From Bacteroidaceae bacterium (GTDB taxonomy: Bacteria > Bacteroidota > Bacteroidia > Bacteroidales > Bacteroidaceae), in contig JAFQBB010000020.1 in NCBI GenBank assembly GCA_017416805.1, positions 186,001-250,000 of the forward strand: a DNA stretch of 64,000 bases, in the 5' to 3' direction. Within the stretch, counting starts at the first letter, position 1; every line of letters begins with the position of its first letter. Shown piece by piece: positions 34,324 to 44,240 of the stretch. Under the pieces are notes generated by a model, which was given only the letters and a program-made list of their open reading frames with translations, was not told the origin of the DNA and searched no databases. Made by a program: the position numbers and the translations under genes.

Positions 34324-36348
34324 ATGAGAGGGCGTAATGTACTCTGTCAGTTTGCTTTTTGCACAATGTGGATAGGTGGATTTTCTCCTGTACACCTGTA
34401 TGCTCAGTCGGTGGATTCGATTGTGGCAGATTCACATCTCATAGAGGAAGTGAATGTGAGAGCGTATCGGCCTTCGGTTACCATATCGTCAGTACATCCT
34501 TTGCAAACCATGAAGCGTGAGCAACTTGAGGATTTGGGTATGCAGAGTGTCGCTGATGCTGTGAAACGTTTTGCAGGTGTCACCGTACGCGATTATGGAG
34601 GCGTTGGCGGATTAAAAACTGTGTCTGTGCGTAGTCTTGGTGCGGCACATACGGCCGTAAGTTATGATGGAGTGACGGTAAGCAATACGCAAGCAGGACA
34701 AATTGACATCGCCCGTTTTTCGTTGGACAATGTGGAAGAACTCTCGTTGGCCGTAGGGCAGGGAAATGATCTGCTTCAATCGGCTCGTTCCTATGCTTCA
34801 GCTGGAATTTTGAGTATTCGCACGTTACAACCTGCTTTTCCTGAAGGAAGAAAAGATTTTTGGCACGCCTGTTTGAGTGGGGGGGCTTTTGGCTATATGG
34901 CTCCTTCGCTACGTTATGCCCGTAAGTTCTCTTCTCGCACATCTGTGATGTTGGAGGGTGATTACATGCGTGCTGATGGTATTTATCCTTTCACCTTAAA
35001 GAATGGACGGACGGAGACCACTGAGCGTCGTCGTAACTCTGATGTGGAGAGTTGGCATGTGGAAGGTAATCTGTATCATTCCTTCCGGGATGAAAGCCGT
35101 CTGTCAGGAAAGGGCTATTTCTATAAGTCGGAACGTGGATTGCCAGGCGGAGTTATCCTGTATAATCCAACAGCGCGCGAACGTCTGTGGGATGAGAATT
35201 TCTTTACCCAGTTTGCTTACGACAAGAAATTTTCTGCGCAATGGCAACTGCTTGCATTGGCCAAATATAACCATTCATGGAATCGTTACGAAGATACTAA
35301 CGTGAAGTATGAGGGTGGCCGTCAGGTAGATGTACACCGGCAAGATGAGTATTACGTTTCGGCAATAGCCAAGTGGAGTCCGATAGCTGTGCTTTCCTTT
35401 TCTTTGGCACAAGATGGTTTTGTCAATACTTTACGCAACAACATTGATGATAGTCCTAACCCTGTACGGTTGACATCTTTGACAGCTCTGAACGCAGACC
35501 TCCGGTGGAATGGTTGGCATGTTTTTGCTAATCTTACTGGTACTTATACGACAGACGAGGTTCGTTCGGGAATGAAACCTGATGACCGTCGCCACCTTTC
35601 CCCATCGCTTTCTTTGTCATGGCGTCCGTGGAGTGCAGAGGCTTTTTATGTGCGTATGTTATACAAGAATACCTTCCGTGTGCCAACTTTCAATGACCTC
35701 TATTATCGTCGTTCGGGTAACACGGCTTTACGCCCCGAGGATGCTACGGAGTACAATGTGGGCTTGACATGGAGCACTCATCCTACCGCTTCGTGGCTCA
35801 ACAACCTTTCATTGACGGTGGATGCCTATTATAATAAGGTACAGGATAAGATTGTGGCATTTCCTTCGGTATATGTGTGGCGAATGGCTAACTATGGTGA
35901 AGTGGAGATTCATGGATTGGATGCTACGTTGACAGCTTCTTTCTTCCTTTCTCGTGGATGGGAAATGGATGTGACGGGAAACTACACCTTCCAACAGGCG
36001 CTTGATTTGACCAATCCGAAAGCTAAGAATTATAAAGACCAACTCCCTTACACACCGCGTCATAGTGGAAATGCTTCGCTTTTGTTCAAAACTCCGTGGA
36101 TGCATGTGGGATATACACTAATGGCCGTAGGAAAACGATATTTCATGGATCAGAACATACGGGCCAATGAAATTGACGGTTATATGGAGCATGGGCTTAC
36201 AGTTTCAAGAAACTTTCCGTTCAAAAGGGTTGGAGAATTGCGCTTACAGGCCGATGTGGTGAATCTTACGGATAAACAATACGAGGTCATCAAGTACTAT
36301 CCTATGCCCGGACGTTCATGGCGGATTAGTGCAACGGTGAGGTATTGA
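34324..36348 (+). CDS. btuB: TonB-dependent cobalamin receptor (BtuB)
   Basis: The 674-residue outer-membrane protein has a signal peptide (ending HLYAQ), then a plug domain (about 55-170: LEDLGMQSVADAVKRFAGVTVRDYG, then SVRSLGAAHTAVSYDGVTVSN) and a 22-strand barrel ending RSWRISATVRY with the terminal aromatic. The N-terminal extension of carboxypeptidase-like type is absent, as in BtuB rather than SusC. The cobalamin riboswitch upstream and BtuG downstream fix the substrate. It imports corrinoids using TonB energy. Confidence 0.94.
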   Translation: MRGRNVLCQFAFCTMWIGGFSPVHLYAQSVDSIVADSHLIEEVNVRAYRPSVTISSVHPLQTMKREQLEDLGMQSVADAVKRFAGVTVRDYGGVGGLKTVSVRSLGAAHTAVSYDGVTVSNTQAGQIDIARFSLDNVEELSLAVGQGNDLLQSARSYASAGILSIRTLQPAFPEGRKDFWHACLSGGAFGYMAPSLRYARKFSSRTSVMLEGDYMRADGIYPFTLKNGRTETTERRRNSDVESWHVEGNLYHSFRDESRLSGKGYFYKSERGLPGGVILYNPTARERLWDENFFTQFAYDKKFSAQWQLLALAKYNHSWNRYEDTNVKYEGGRQVDVHRQDEYYVSAIAKWSPIAVLSFSLAQDGFVNTLRNNIDDSPNPVRLTSLTALNADLRWNGWHVFANLTGTYTTDEVRSGMKPDDRRHLSPSLSLSWRPWSAEAFYVRMLYKNTFRVPTFNDLYYRRSGNTALRPEDATEYNVGLTWSTHPTASWLNNLSLTVDAYYNKVQDKIVAFPSVYVWRMANYGEVEIHGLDATLTASFFLSRGWEMDVTGNYTFQQALDLTNPKAKNYKDQLPYTPRHSGNASLLFKTPWMHVGYTLMAVGKRYFMDQNIRANEIDGYMEHGLTVSRNFPFKRVGELRLQADVVNLTDKQYEVIKYYPMPGRSWRISATVRY

Positions 36349-36454
36349 GGAGTTTTGAATTCTAACTACAAATGTTAGTGCCTTTCAAAAACGAAAATAG
36401 AATAACCGGTTATAAAATAGCATAGATTAAGTTAAACCAAGAAAAAGACGAATT

Positions 36455-37570
36455 ATGAAATTTAGAAGTTTATTTTTGAGCGCCTTCTGTTTAGTGACAA
36501 TGGGGGCTTTGTTTACAGCTTGCGAAGAAGATGATGAGGAGGAGATGGACAATGAAGGTCCTGTAGAACTTCCTGGTGGTGATGCGGAGAATGGAATGGG
36601 AAGAACTCCGCGTGCTTTCATTCTGAACGAAGGAATCTATGGTATGAACAATGCCAATGTTTCTTTTTATAATCCTGCTACAGGGGAAGTGATAGCCAAT
36701 ATTTATGCCCGGCAAAATAATGGACGTAGTTTGGGCGACACTGGGCAGGATATGATTGCTTATGAGAGCAATATCTATGTGGTGTTGAATGGATCCAGTT
36801 ACATCTGCCGTTTGGATACTACAGGTGTGGAACAAGCCCGCTATACCTTTACTGAAGAGCAGGGACAGCCTCGTTATGTTGTAGCCGATGATGGTAAGGT
36901 CTATGTCACTTTGTATAGTGGTAATGTGGCCCGATTGGATGCCAAGACATTGGCTTTCGAGAAGATGGTGGCCGTGGGTAATAATCCTGAGCAATTGGTG
37001 GAAGAGGATGACAAACTTTATGTGATCAATAGCGGATGGGGATATGATAACCGCCTTTCCATCATTGATTTGAATTCTTTTGCAGAGGCCGAGCATGTGG
37101 AGATTATGACCAACCCGCAACGGATTATAGAGGTGGACGATCATATATTCATCCAAGGTTATGGAGCAGCCTATCCCGAACCTTATACTTATCCGGTACA
37201 ATTGTATGACCGTGAGACAAAAACGGTCACAACCATTGGAAAGGGCACTCACATGGCTGCGTATGGCGACAAACTCTATGTGGCCTATTGCAGTACTGCC
37301 GATTGGGTGAACTATACGACCACTTTTTACACTTATGATACCCGTACAGGGCAGAAGAGTGAAGCCTCATTCTTGAAGGATGCACCTGCTGAAGTCGTCT
37401 GTGGCAATGTCTATATGCTGGAGGTGAATCCTGAGAATGGAGACATCTACGTGGGTATTACCCACTATGCGGCAGGTGAGGGTGACATCTATCGCTTTGC
37501 GGCCGACGGAACTTTCCTCTCTTCTTTCGAGAGCGGCGGACAAGGACCTAATAATATGGTGTTCTTTTAA
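36455..37570 (+). CDS. btuG: surface cobalamin-binding lipoprotein (BtuG-like, DUF5074)
   Basis: A lipoprotein signal (LFTACEEDDEEE; Cys about 23) is followed at once by an acidic run, the Bacteroidetes lipoprotein export signal for surface display. The rest (about 50-371) is a YncE-like seven-bladed propeller: FILNEGIYGMNNANVSFYNP, then VVLNGSSYICRLD, then YVTLYSGNVARLDAKTL, ending GGQGPNNMVFF. BtuG binds corrinoids very tightly and hands them to BtuB, as established for Bacteroides. The gene follows btuB by 106 bp in the riboswitch-led operon. Confidence 0.93.
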   Translation: MKFRSLFLSAFCLVTMGALFTACEEDDEEEMDNEGPVELPGGDAENGMGRTPRAFILNEGIYGMNNANVSFYNPATGEVIANIYARQNNGRSLGDTGQDMIAYESNIYVVLNGSSYICRLDTTGVEQARYTFTEEQGQPRYVVADDGKVYVTLYSGNVARLDAKTLAFEKMVAVGNNPEQLVEEDDKLYVINSGWGYDNRLSIIDLNSFAEAEHVEIMTNPQRIIEVDDHIFIQGYGAAYPEPYTYPVQLYDRETKTVTTIGKGTHMAAYGDKLYVAYCSTADWVNYTTTFYTYDTRTGQKSEASFLKDAPAEVVCGNVYMLEVNPENGDIYVGITHYAAGEGDIYRFAADGTFLSSFESGGQGPNNMVFF

Positions 37571-37578
37571 TTTTGAAT

Positions 37579-37605
37579 AAGGAGTTGTCGGTTCTTTAAC
37601 TCCTT
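37579..37605 (+). other. hairpin just before btuF
   Basis: AAGGAGTT (37579-37586) and AACTCCTT (37598-37605) form an 8-bp stem ending eight bases before the btuF ATG, without a T-tract. It may modulate btuF translation or stabilise the upstream message. Confidence 0.45.
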
Positions 37606-37612
37606 CAATAAT

Positions 37613-38755
37613 ATGCGAAGTCTTGTTTTTTATACTATAGCTGTTTGTGTGTTCATGTTCCTCTCCTCGTCGTGTGGCGGGGGGAGGACTGCCGGCACTT
37701 TCTCCGGGCAAGGGGATACATTGGACATCCGCCATGCATCGTACTTGCAGGTGGTGGAGTATCCGGGATATACCGTTGTGAATTTGCGTAATCCGTGGGA
37801 CACACTCAAGGTGCTTCACACATACATACTTATGCCGCGCGAAAAGGTGTATGATTCTGATTCTCTGCCCGTAGGTACCGTTGTGCGTGTACCTTTACAA
37901 CGTTCGGTGGTTTACACTTCAGTGCATTGTGCCCTGTTGGAGGAGTTGGGGGCTTTATCATCCATTGTCGGAGTGTGCGATAGCCAATATATCTATCGTC
38001 CGGCAGTGCGCGAACAACTTCGTTTGGGGGGTATCCGACATGTGGGCAGTGGTATTTTTCCCGATGTGGAACGCATCATAGAGTTGCAGCCCGAGGCTCT
38101 CTTGCTTTCTCCTTTTGAAAATAGTGGAGGGTATGGCACAGTTGGCCGTTTGGAAGTACCCATTGTGGAGTGTGCCGACTACATGGAGACTTCGGCCTTA
38201 GGGCGTGCCGAGTGGATGCGTTTTTATGGTCGCCTGTATGGTTGTGCCTCGCGTGCTGATTCACTTTTTGCAGCCGTGGAGCACGATTATTTGATGTGGA
38301 AACACCGGGCACAGGGATGTTCCGAACGTCCTACGGTGTTTACCGACCTTCCCGCAGGCAGTTCTGCTTGGTATGTTCCCGGTGGCAATAGCACTATTGG
38401 CGGCATGTATGCCGATGCCGGTGCCCGATACCTTTTTGCTGACAATGCCAATAGCGGGTCAGTGCCTTTGTCTTTTGAAACGGTTTATGCCGAAGCGAAG
38501 GATGCCGATTTCTGGCTTATCCGTTATCATGCACCCGTGGATCGTACCTATGCTTCATTGGCCATGGAGCATCAGGCTTATACCCATTTCTCGGCCTATC
38601 GGACACGTAGTATGTATGGTTGCAATACGGCCAATTCCACTTTCTATGAGGAAATTCCTTTTCATCCCGAACGTCTCTTGGCCGAGTTTGCCTATATCTT
38701 CCATCCTGAACTTCGTGATGATACTGTTTTGTGTTACTATAAGGCGTTGGAGTGA
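37613..38755 (+). CDS. btuF: cobalamin ABC-transporter substrate-binding lipoprotein (BtuF-like)
   Basis: The lipobox FLSSSCGGG (Cys about 21) marks a periplasmic lipoprotein. The 380-residue chain has the Fe3+/B12-binding helical-backbone fold (PF01497): LLEELGALSSIVGVCDSQYI, VERIIELQPEALLLSPF, VPIVECADYMETSALGRAEWM, and the C-terminal SFETVYAEAKDADFWLI. In the btu context it should deliver corrinoids to BtuCD. No btuCD genes follow; the next 800 bp are non-coding, so the inner-membrane permease must be elsewhere. Confidence 0.9.
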   Translation: MRSLVFYTIAVCVFMFLSSSCGGGRTAGTFSGQGDTLDIRHASYLQVVEYPGYTVVNLRNPWDTLKVLHTYILMPREKVYDSDSLPVGTVVRVPLQRSVVYTSVHCALLEELGALSSIVGVCDSQYIYRPAVREQLRLGGIRHVGSGIFPDVERIIELQPEALLLSPFENSGGYGTVGRLEVPIVECADYMETSALGRAEWMRFYGRLYGCASRADSLFAAVEHDYLMWKHRAQGCSERPTVFTDLPAGSSAWYVPGGNSTIGGMYADAGARYLFADNANSGSVPLSFETVYAEAKDADFWLIRYHAPVDRTYASLAMEHQAYTHFSAYRTRSMYGCNTANSTFYEEIPFHPERLLAEFAYIFHPELRDDTVLCYYKALE

Positions 38756-39310
38756 GGTAATGCTTACATTTTGTCAATCAATTAATTTCTGTTATGGAAC
38801 AAAATAGTGTATAAATATGCGCTTTTGGGTGTGTTTATGCATAAATAAGCCCTAATCACCCCTTCTTTCCCCTTGCGTTTAGAGTAATATAGCTCATTCT
38901 ACGTCTCAAAATCGGCTTGATTGGGGGATTCGAATATTCTGGAAGGGCCATTTCTCAATCTGCGGCTTGCAAAAATTGAAATGCGGCTTAGGTTTTGCCA
39001 AATGCAAGTCACTTTATGTCATACTGCAAGCCGCAGATTCTTTTTTGCGCCTTGCTTTTTCGCTAATTGCAGTCAGATAAAATCCTTTTCCTCCTATTTT
39101 TATCAGGAAGTAATAGCTGAAATATTCTATTATGAGCAATGCTGTTCTTGTCTATGTTACAGTGAATCAATGCTGTAAACCTTTTTTTGAGTCCTAAAAA
39201 TCGCATAAAACCTTCCAATGTCTCTTATTAATGAATATGCGCGATTCTCGCAACGTAAATATACAGTTTGACATTTTGTCAGAAATCAAGATGAAATTTG
39301 AACAGAGATA
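38756..39310. other. non-coding gap with a long-loop stem
   Basis: No gene is seen. AATCTGCGGCTTGCA (38957-38971) pairs perfectly with TGCAAGCCGCAGATT (39025-39039), followed by C and six T, so it may end the btu transcript. A second TGCGGCTT (38982-38989) in the loop could compete for the same 3' arm. Confidence 0.55.
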
Positions 39311-39444
39311 AAGGGGGTTGATTCCTATTTGGATTTAGAAGCACTTAGGATTGTAAAAAAAATCCTCGTTGGCCCCCCGGTAAGCAACGTGGGAAGCCTG
39401 TTAGAGTAAAGTTTACACTTCCTGTTCAATTTCGCCTTGAGTAG
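39311..39444 (+). pseudogene. 3' remnant of a TonB C-terminal-domain gene
   Basis: Frame pieces read KGVDSYLDLEALRIVKK, then, after a one-base deletion near 39363, PRWPPGKQRGKPVRVK and FTLPVQFRLE with a TAG stop (39442-39444). This matches the end of TonB_C domains, such as the neighbours at 13.6-14.8 kb (MPRWIPGE, VKVKFTLP). No start or upstream half is present. It is a decayed fragment directly ahead of the tamB promoter. Confidence 0.8.
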
Positions 39445-39536
39445 AAAGGGGATAATTATTTAAGTAGTGGTGAGAAGGCATTCCTTAAAGATATTTAAAT
39501 AACAGACATTATGCCCCTCTTCAGGCAGGTTTGCAT

Positions 39537-39544
39537 TAACTTTG
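39537..39544 (+). promoter_or_regulatory. promoter of tamB-tamL
   Basis: A TAACTTTG -7 box lies about 25 bp before the chosen tamB ATG. Confidence 0.5.
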
Positions 39545-39569
39545 TCGCTTCAGTTTGTTAATACAACAT

Positions 39570-42500
39570 ATGGAAGCGAGTAAAGGCAACAAGGTCAGAA
39601 TCTGGAAAAGGGTGGCAAGATGGGTGGCATGGATAATGGCCGTCCCCTTCCTGCTACTCTTTTCCGTTATGTTGCTCCTTTACTTGCCGCCTGTCCAGTC
39701 GTGGCTTACTCCGCAGGTGATGCGCTCGGTTTCGGAAGCTACGGGGATGGATGTCCGCATTGGGCATATAACGCTTGCTCTACCATTTGACTTATGTTTG
39801 ACAGAAGTTGTTGTGTGTGACACGTTGCAGGGTGATACGTTGGCTGCAGCCGATGAACTTCGTGTAGGTGTTTCACTGCTACCCTTGCTTGGCGGACGTG
39901 TGCAAGGTGGACTTGGAGTTAGTGGACTGCAGCTGCATACCGGTGAGTTGATGAAAACGGTTGAGGCCGACGGATGGATAGGAAGCCTTCGTGTGGAGAA
40001 CGTGGAAGCCGACTTGGGACAAGGGAGATTGGATATAGGAAACCTGTGTTTGCAGGATGCTGATGTCCAAGTGAATCTTTTCCCCACTGATGAACCTGTT
40101 GATACGGTCTCCTCGCCTATAGGGTGGAGTTTCTTTTTGAATGAGATAGAAATCAATCGGACAGGCTTTGTGCTGGCTATGCCTTCACGGCAGATTCAGG
40201 TGTTTGCCGGATGGGACCGTTTGCAGGTGGTAGAGGTTGCATTGAATCCTGATGCTTTAACGTATGGTTTGGTGCATTTCCTGCTCGATGGGGGCAATGT
40301 ATCGTATCATTCTGGTGAAGTATCTTCCGATACAGTGGGGCTCGACCCTTCTCACATTGTGGCCGAAGGGGTGAATGTCGTGCTTGACAGCCTCTTCTAT
40401 GAAGGTGGGACAGCAGGGGAGGTCATAGTCCGCCAGTTAGCCTTTCGCGAGCGGTCAGGTTTGTGCATAAAACAAACAAAGGGATGTTTACAGATGGACA
40501 GCACGGGTGTCACTCTTCCCATGCTGCAACTTTCGACCCCCCATTCCGACATAAAGACGAAGGGTCGCTTGGATTGGAGAGCCTTGACCAAAGGGGGGAA
40601 AGGGGATATGGACTTTCATGCCTCTATGAATATAGGGAAACCGGATCTCCTTGCTCTGCTTGCTTCGTCATTATCGGAAGATATGAAAACCTTTCTTCCC
40701 GATAAACCTGTAGCATTTCGTCTTGAAGCAGAAGGGAATGTGGACAGCTTCCTGTTAAAAACTCTTGATTTGGCGATGGATAGTGTGGTGGCAATCCGGG
40801 CAGAGGGACATGGCGAGAATCTGTTGGACAGTGCCGGTCGCCGAGGGAATGTCCGCCTGCAATTGGATGCTTATGATATGAGTTTCCTGACTTTGGCCTC
40901 TGATTCGCTTGGCCGGTCCGCTTTTGTCATTCCTCAAGGCATGAACCTCGAAGGAGAGGTCAGTGTGGATTCCCAATGCTATAGTGCCAATTTTGACTTG
41001 TATGATGGAAAGGAGAAAGGACACCTTGCGGCTATGGGGCATTACAAGATACCTGTGCAGGAATATGCCTTGAAGGTGCATGCCGACAGCTTGGATTTGC
41101 ATCGTTTCTTGCCCGAAGATTCATTATCTCTTTTGGTGGCTCATGCCGAGGTTCATGGCCAGGGTACGGACTTATACGATGCTGCTACTGCCTTGTCGGC
41201 CAGTGTTGGTATAGACCGGTTGCAATATGGTAGTCGGAACTTGGACAGCCTTTCATTGGATGCCTCTCTGAGAAGTCATAAAGCGCATGTCACCGTAGGA
41301 AGTGATAATCCTTCTCTGAAGATGCAGACTGATGTACATGCATTGCTGTATCGCGACTCTTTTCAGGGTCATGCAGAGATGGATATTACGGAAGCCGACC
41401 TCTATGCCTTACGTCTGACCGATGCCCCTCTGACGTTTTCTGTCCGTACCCGACTGTCGGGGGAAACGGATTGGCATAACTCGCATGCTTTGAGAGGCCG
41501 TATTTATGATATGAGCCTGCTCACCCAACAAGGGGACTTTGCTCCTAAAGATTTGGATATTGATGCTTTTTCCAGACCCGACTCCGTGTGGGCATGTATA
41601 AAGGCCGGTGACCTTGATTTCTCTCTGAAAGGAGGTGATAATGTGCCTGCTATCCTATCGGGAATCAATCATGTTGCCCGTCAGGTTTGGACACAATTGG
41701 GACAACGCTCTGTGAACCTGGCAGAAATAAAAGGATTGTTGCCCAATGTATCTTTGAGTTTGAAGGCTGGCGATGATAATCCGATTACCAATTTCTTGCA
41801 TTATGCCAGTGGTGTGGAAATGGAGGCAGTTGACATTTCCCTTTCCACTTCATCTTATACAGGAGTGTATGCCGATGCTTTTGTTAACAAATTCCGTATG
41901 GATAGTTTGGAACTGGATACCATCCGTTTGTATGTCAGCCAGGACACGGCTACTATCCGTCTCCTGACTTCCGTTTCAAATTCACAAGGGAAGCAGAAAC
42001 CTGCATTCAGAGCGCTGCTCGATGGAACAGTTTCCGAGAGTGGAGGTGATGCGTTGATTCACTTCTTCAACGGCAAGAATGAATTGGGACTTGAACTTGG
42101 CGCACGGGCTATGATAGAAAATGATGGGTTGCGTGTATCTTTCTTTCCTGAACGGCCAACAGTCGGATTCCGTCCCTTCAAACTGAATGAAGAGAATTAT
42201 ATAGTGTTTAGCGATTCGGGACGTGTCACAGCCGATGTAGCATTGGTGGATGAAGCTGGTACCGGATTGCGTATTTATTCTTCGCAGGGTGAAGAGACGG
42301 CACAAGACTTGACAATCGATATCTCACACCTGCATATTGATGAAATCCAACGGATGCTGCCATACGTGCCGGAATTGGCGGGAATGCTCGATGCGGAACT
42401 TCACTATATGCAGGATTTTAATGGAAACAATACTTTTTCTGTTGCCCTGCAGGCTCATGATTTCATGTACGAGAAGCAGCTTTTGGGAACGTTAGGGGCA

Positions 42501-44240
42501 GAAGCCGTCTATCTGCCGGTATCATCGGGTAAGCACTTTGTCAGTATGCAGCTTTTGAGAAATGGCGAAGAAATAGCTTTGGCTGAGGCTGACTATAAGG
42601 TGCAGGAAAAAGAAGGTATGATAGACGGGCGGTTGGAGTTGCAGCATTTCCCTTTGGAATTGGCCAATGCTTTTATGGCGGCCGAGCTGATAAGAGTGGA
42701 CGGATGGCTTCAAGGAGGGCTGGAGGTAAAAGGAAATGTTTCTAATCCCCGTTTTGACGGACAGGTGATATTTGACTCTGTGACGGCTCATTCTCCATTA
42801 TATGCTTTGGACTTCAAATTAGCGAAGACTCCTTTGAAGGCAAAAAACAATTGTCTTTATTTCGAGGGATTTGACATCTATGCTCAAGGGAAGAATCCTT
42901 TTGTTCTGACGGGGACGGTTGATTTTGACAACCTCTCGATGCCGATGGCCGATTTGCGTATGCAGGCTGTGGAATATGAATTGCTGAATGCCAAGGAGAA
43001 TAAGAACTCGCTGCTTTATGGTAAGGTTTTTGTCTCCTTGTTCTCTACCATTAAAGGAAATCTGGCCGCTCCTGTTGTGCGTGGAACGATGAATGTGTTG
43101 GGCAATACGGATGTCACGTACGTGCTGAAGGAATCTCCGCTGACCGTGGAGGACCGTTTGGGAAGTATGGTAACCTTTGTCAATTTCAGTGATACGGCAG
43201 CAATCGGACAGATGCTTCCCCGGCAGGTTTCACTCGGAGGATTGGACCTGTTGCTGAATGTACAGATTGATCCGGGGGCAGAATTTCAGGCCGATATGGG
43301 GAATGACAGTTATGTGGAGGTGCAGGGAGGCGGTAACCTTTCATTGCAATACACTCCGCAATCCGACTTCTCGCTGACGGGCAGGTATGTGTTGAATAGT
43401 GGGGAAATGAAATACTCGTTGCCTATTATTCCGCTGAAGACATTCAGTATAGCCACAGGCAGTTATGTGGAGTTTATGGGTGATCCAACCAATCCATACT
43501 TGAACATTACGGCAACTGAGCGGGTGCGTACAGCTGTGACAGAAGAGAACAACTCGCGTTATGTCAATTTTGATGTCGGTATTTCTATTTCTAACAGTTT
43601 GGACAATATGGGGCTTTCCTTTTTGCTTGATGCTCCTGAGGATGTATCAGTCCAGAATCAATTGGTGGCTATGTCGGCTGAAGAACGGGGTAAATTGGCC
43701 GTGACCATGTTGGTAACGGGTATGTATATGGGAGGGCAAGGCAATTCTTCGGGAGGCTTCAGTACAAACAATGCGTTGAATTCATTCTTGCAGAGTGAAA
43801 TCTCCAATATAGCAGGCAATGCTTTGAAGACTGTAGATGTCAGTATTGGAGTTGAAGATAAAAACTCTGCAGACGGGACCTCGCAAGGAGGCACAGATTA
43901 TTCGTTTCGTTTTGCCAAACGTTTTTGGAACAATCGTTTGAGTGTTATTATTGGCGGGCGTATATCGACAGGCGATGAAGTGGCTGCAGAAAAGGAGGGA
44001 AACTCATTTATTGATGATGTTTCTTTGGAATGGCGTTTGGATGATACGGGTACACGCTATATAAAACTCTTCCATACAAAAAATTATGAGAGTATTCTTG
44101 AAGGAGAGATAATCGAGACAGGAGTAGGTTTGGTGCTGCGCCGTAAGGTAAACAGGTTGGGCGAACTCTTTATCTTCAAGAAACAGCCTGTAGTGATGCC
44201 CGGTAAGGCAAGAAAGGAGGAAGAGCATGATGAAGAATAA
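39570..44240 (+). CDS. tamB: TamB-like translocation/assembly module protein
   Basis: The 1556-residue protein has an N-terminal membrane helix (about 15-40, WVAWIMAVPFLLLFSVMLLLYL), a long repetitive beta-rich AsmA/TamB-type groove, and the C-terminal TamB (DUF490) domain: AEGVNVV-type repeats, then VQIDPGAEFQADMGNDSYVEVQGGGN, then YSLPIIPLKTFSIATGSYV and RVNRLGELFIFKK. TamB bridges the inner membrane and an outer-membrane BamA-superfamily partner and is thought to carry phospholipids or assist barrel assembly. The start at 39570 (MEASKGNK) is preferred over one five codons upstream because it lies closer to the transmembrane segment. It overlaps tamL by 14 bp. Confidence 0.92.
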   Translation: MEASKGNKVRIWKRVARWVAWIMAVPFLLLFSVMLLLYLPPVQSWLTPQVMRSVSEATGMDVRIGHITLALPFDLCLTEVVVCDTLQGDTLAAADELRVGVSLLPLLGGRVQGGLGVSGLQLHTGELMKTVEADGWIGSLRVENVEADLGQGRLDIGNLCLQDADVQVNLFPTDEPVDTVSSPIGWSFFLNEIEINRTGFVLAMPSRQIQVFAGWDRLQVVEVALNPDALTYGLVHFLLDGGNVSYHSGEVSSDTVGLDPSHIVAEGVNVVLDSLFYEGGTAGEVIVRQLAFRERSGLCIKQTKGCLQMDSTGVTLPMLQLSTPHSDIKTKGRLDWRALTKGGKGDMDFHASMNIGKPDLLALLASSLSEDMKTFLPDKPVAFRLEAEGNVDSFLLKTLDLAMDSVVAIRAEGHGENLLDSAGRRGNVRLQLDAYDMSFLTLASDSLGRSAFVIPQGMNLEGEVSVDSQCYSANFDLYDGKEKGHLAAMGHYKIPVQEYALKVHADSLDLHRFLPEDSLSLLVAHAEVHGQGTDLYDAATALSASVGIDRLQYGSRNLDSLSLDASLRSHKAHVTVGSDNPSLKMQTDVHALLYRDSFQGHAEMDITEADLYALRLTDAPLTFSVRTRLSGETDWHNSHALRGRIYDMSLLTQQGDFAPKDLDIDAFSRPDSVWACIKAGDLDFSLKGGDNVPAILSGINHVARQVWTQLGQRSVNLAEIKGLLPNVSLSLKAGDDNPITNFLHYASGVEMEAVDISLSTSSYTGVYADAFVNKFRMDSLELDTIRLYVSQDTATIRLLTSVSNSQGKQKPAFRALLDGTVSESGGDALIHFFNGKNELGLELGARAMIENDGLRVSFFPERPTVGFRPFKLNEENYIVFSDSGRVTADVALVDEAGTGLRIYSSQGEETAQDLTIDISHLHIDEIQRMLPYVPELAGMLDAELHYMQDFNGNNTFSVALQAHDFMYEKQLLGTLGAEAVYLPVSSGKHFVSMQLLRNGEEIALAEADYKVQEKEGMIDGRLELQHFPLELANAFMAAELIRVDGWLQGGLEVKGNVSNPRFDGQVIFDSVTAHSPLYALDFKLAKTPLKAKNNCLYFEGFDIYAQGKNPFVLTGTVDFDNLSMPMADLRMQAVEYELLNAKENKNSLLYGKVFVSLFSTIKGNLAAPVVRGTMNVLGNTDVTYVLKESPLTVEDRLGSMVTFVNFSDTAAIGQMLPRQVSLGGLDLLLNVQIDPGAEFQADMGNDSYVEVQGGGNLSLQYTPQSDFSLTGRYVLNSGEMKYSLPIIPLKTFSIATGSYVEFMGDPTNPYLNITATERVRTAVTEENNSRYVNFDVGISISNSLDNMGLSFLLDAPEDVSVQNQLVAMSAEERGKLAVTMLVTGMYMGGQGNSSGGFSTNNALNSFLQSEISNIAGNALKTVDVSIGVEDKNSADGTSQGGTDYSFRFAKRFWNNRLSVIIGGRISTGDEVAAEKEGNSFIDDVSLEWRLDDTGTRYIKLFHTKNYESILEGEIIETGVGLVLRRKVNRLGELFIFKKQPVVMPGKARKEEEHDEE

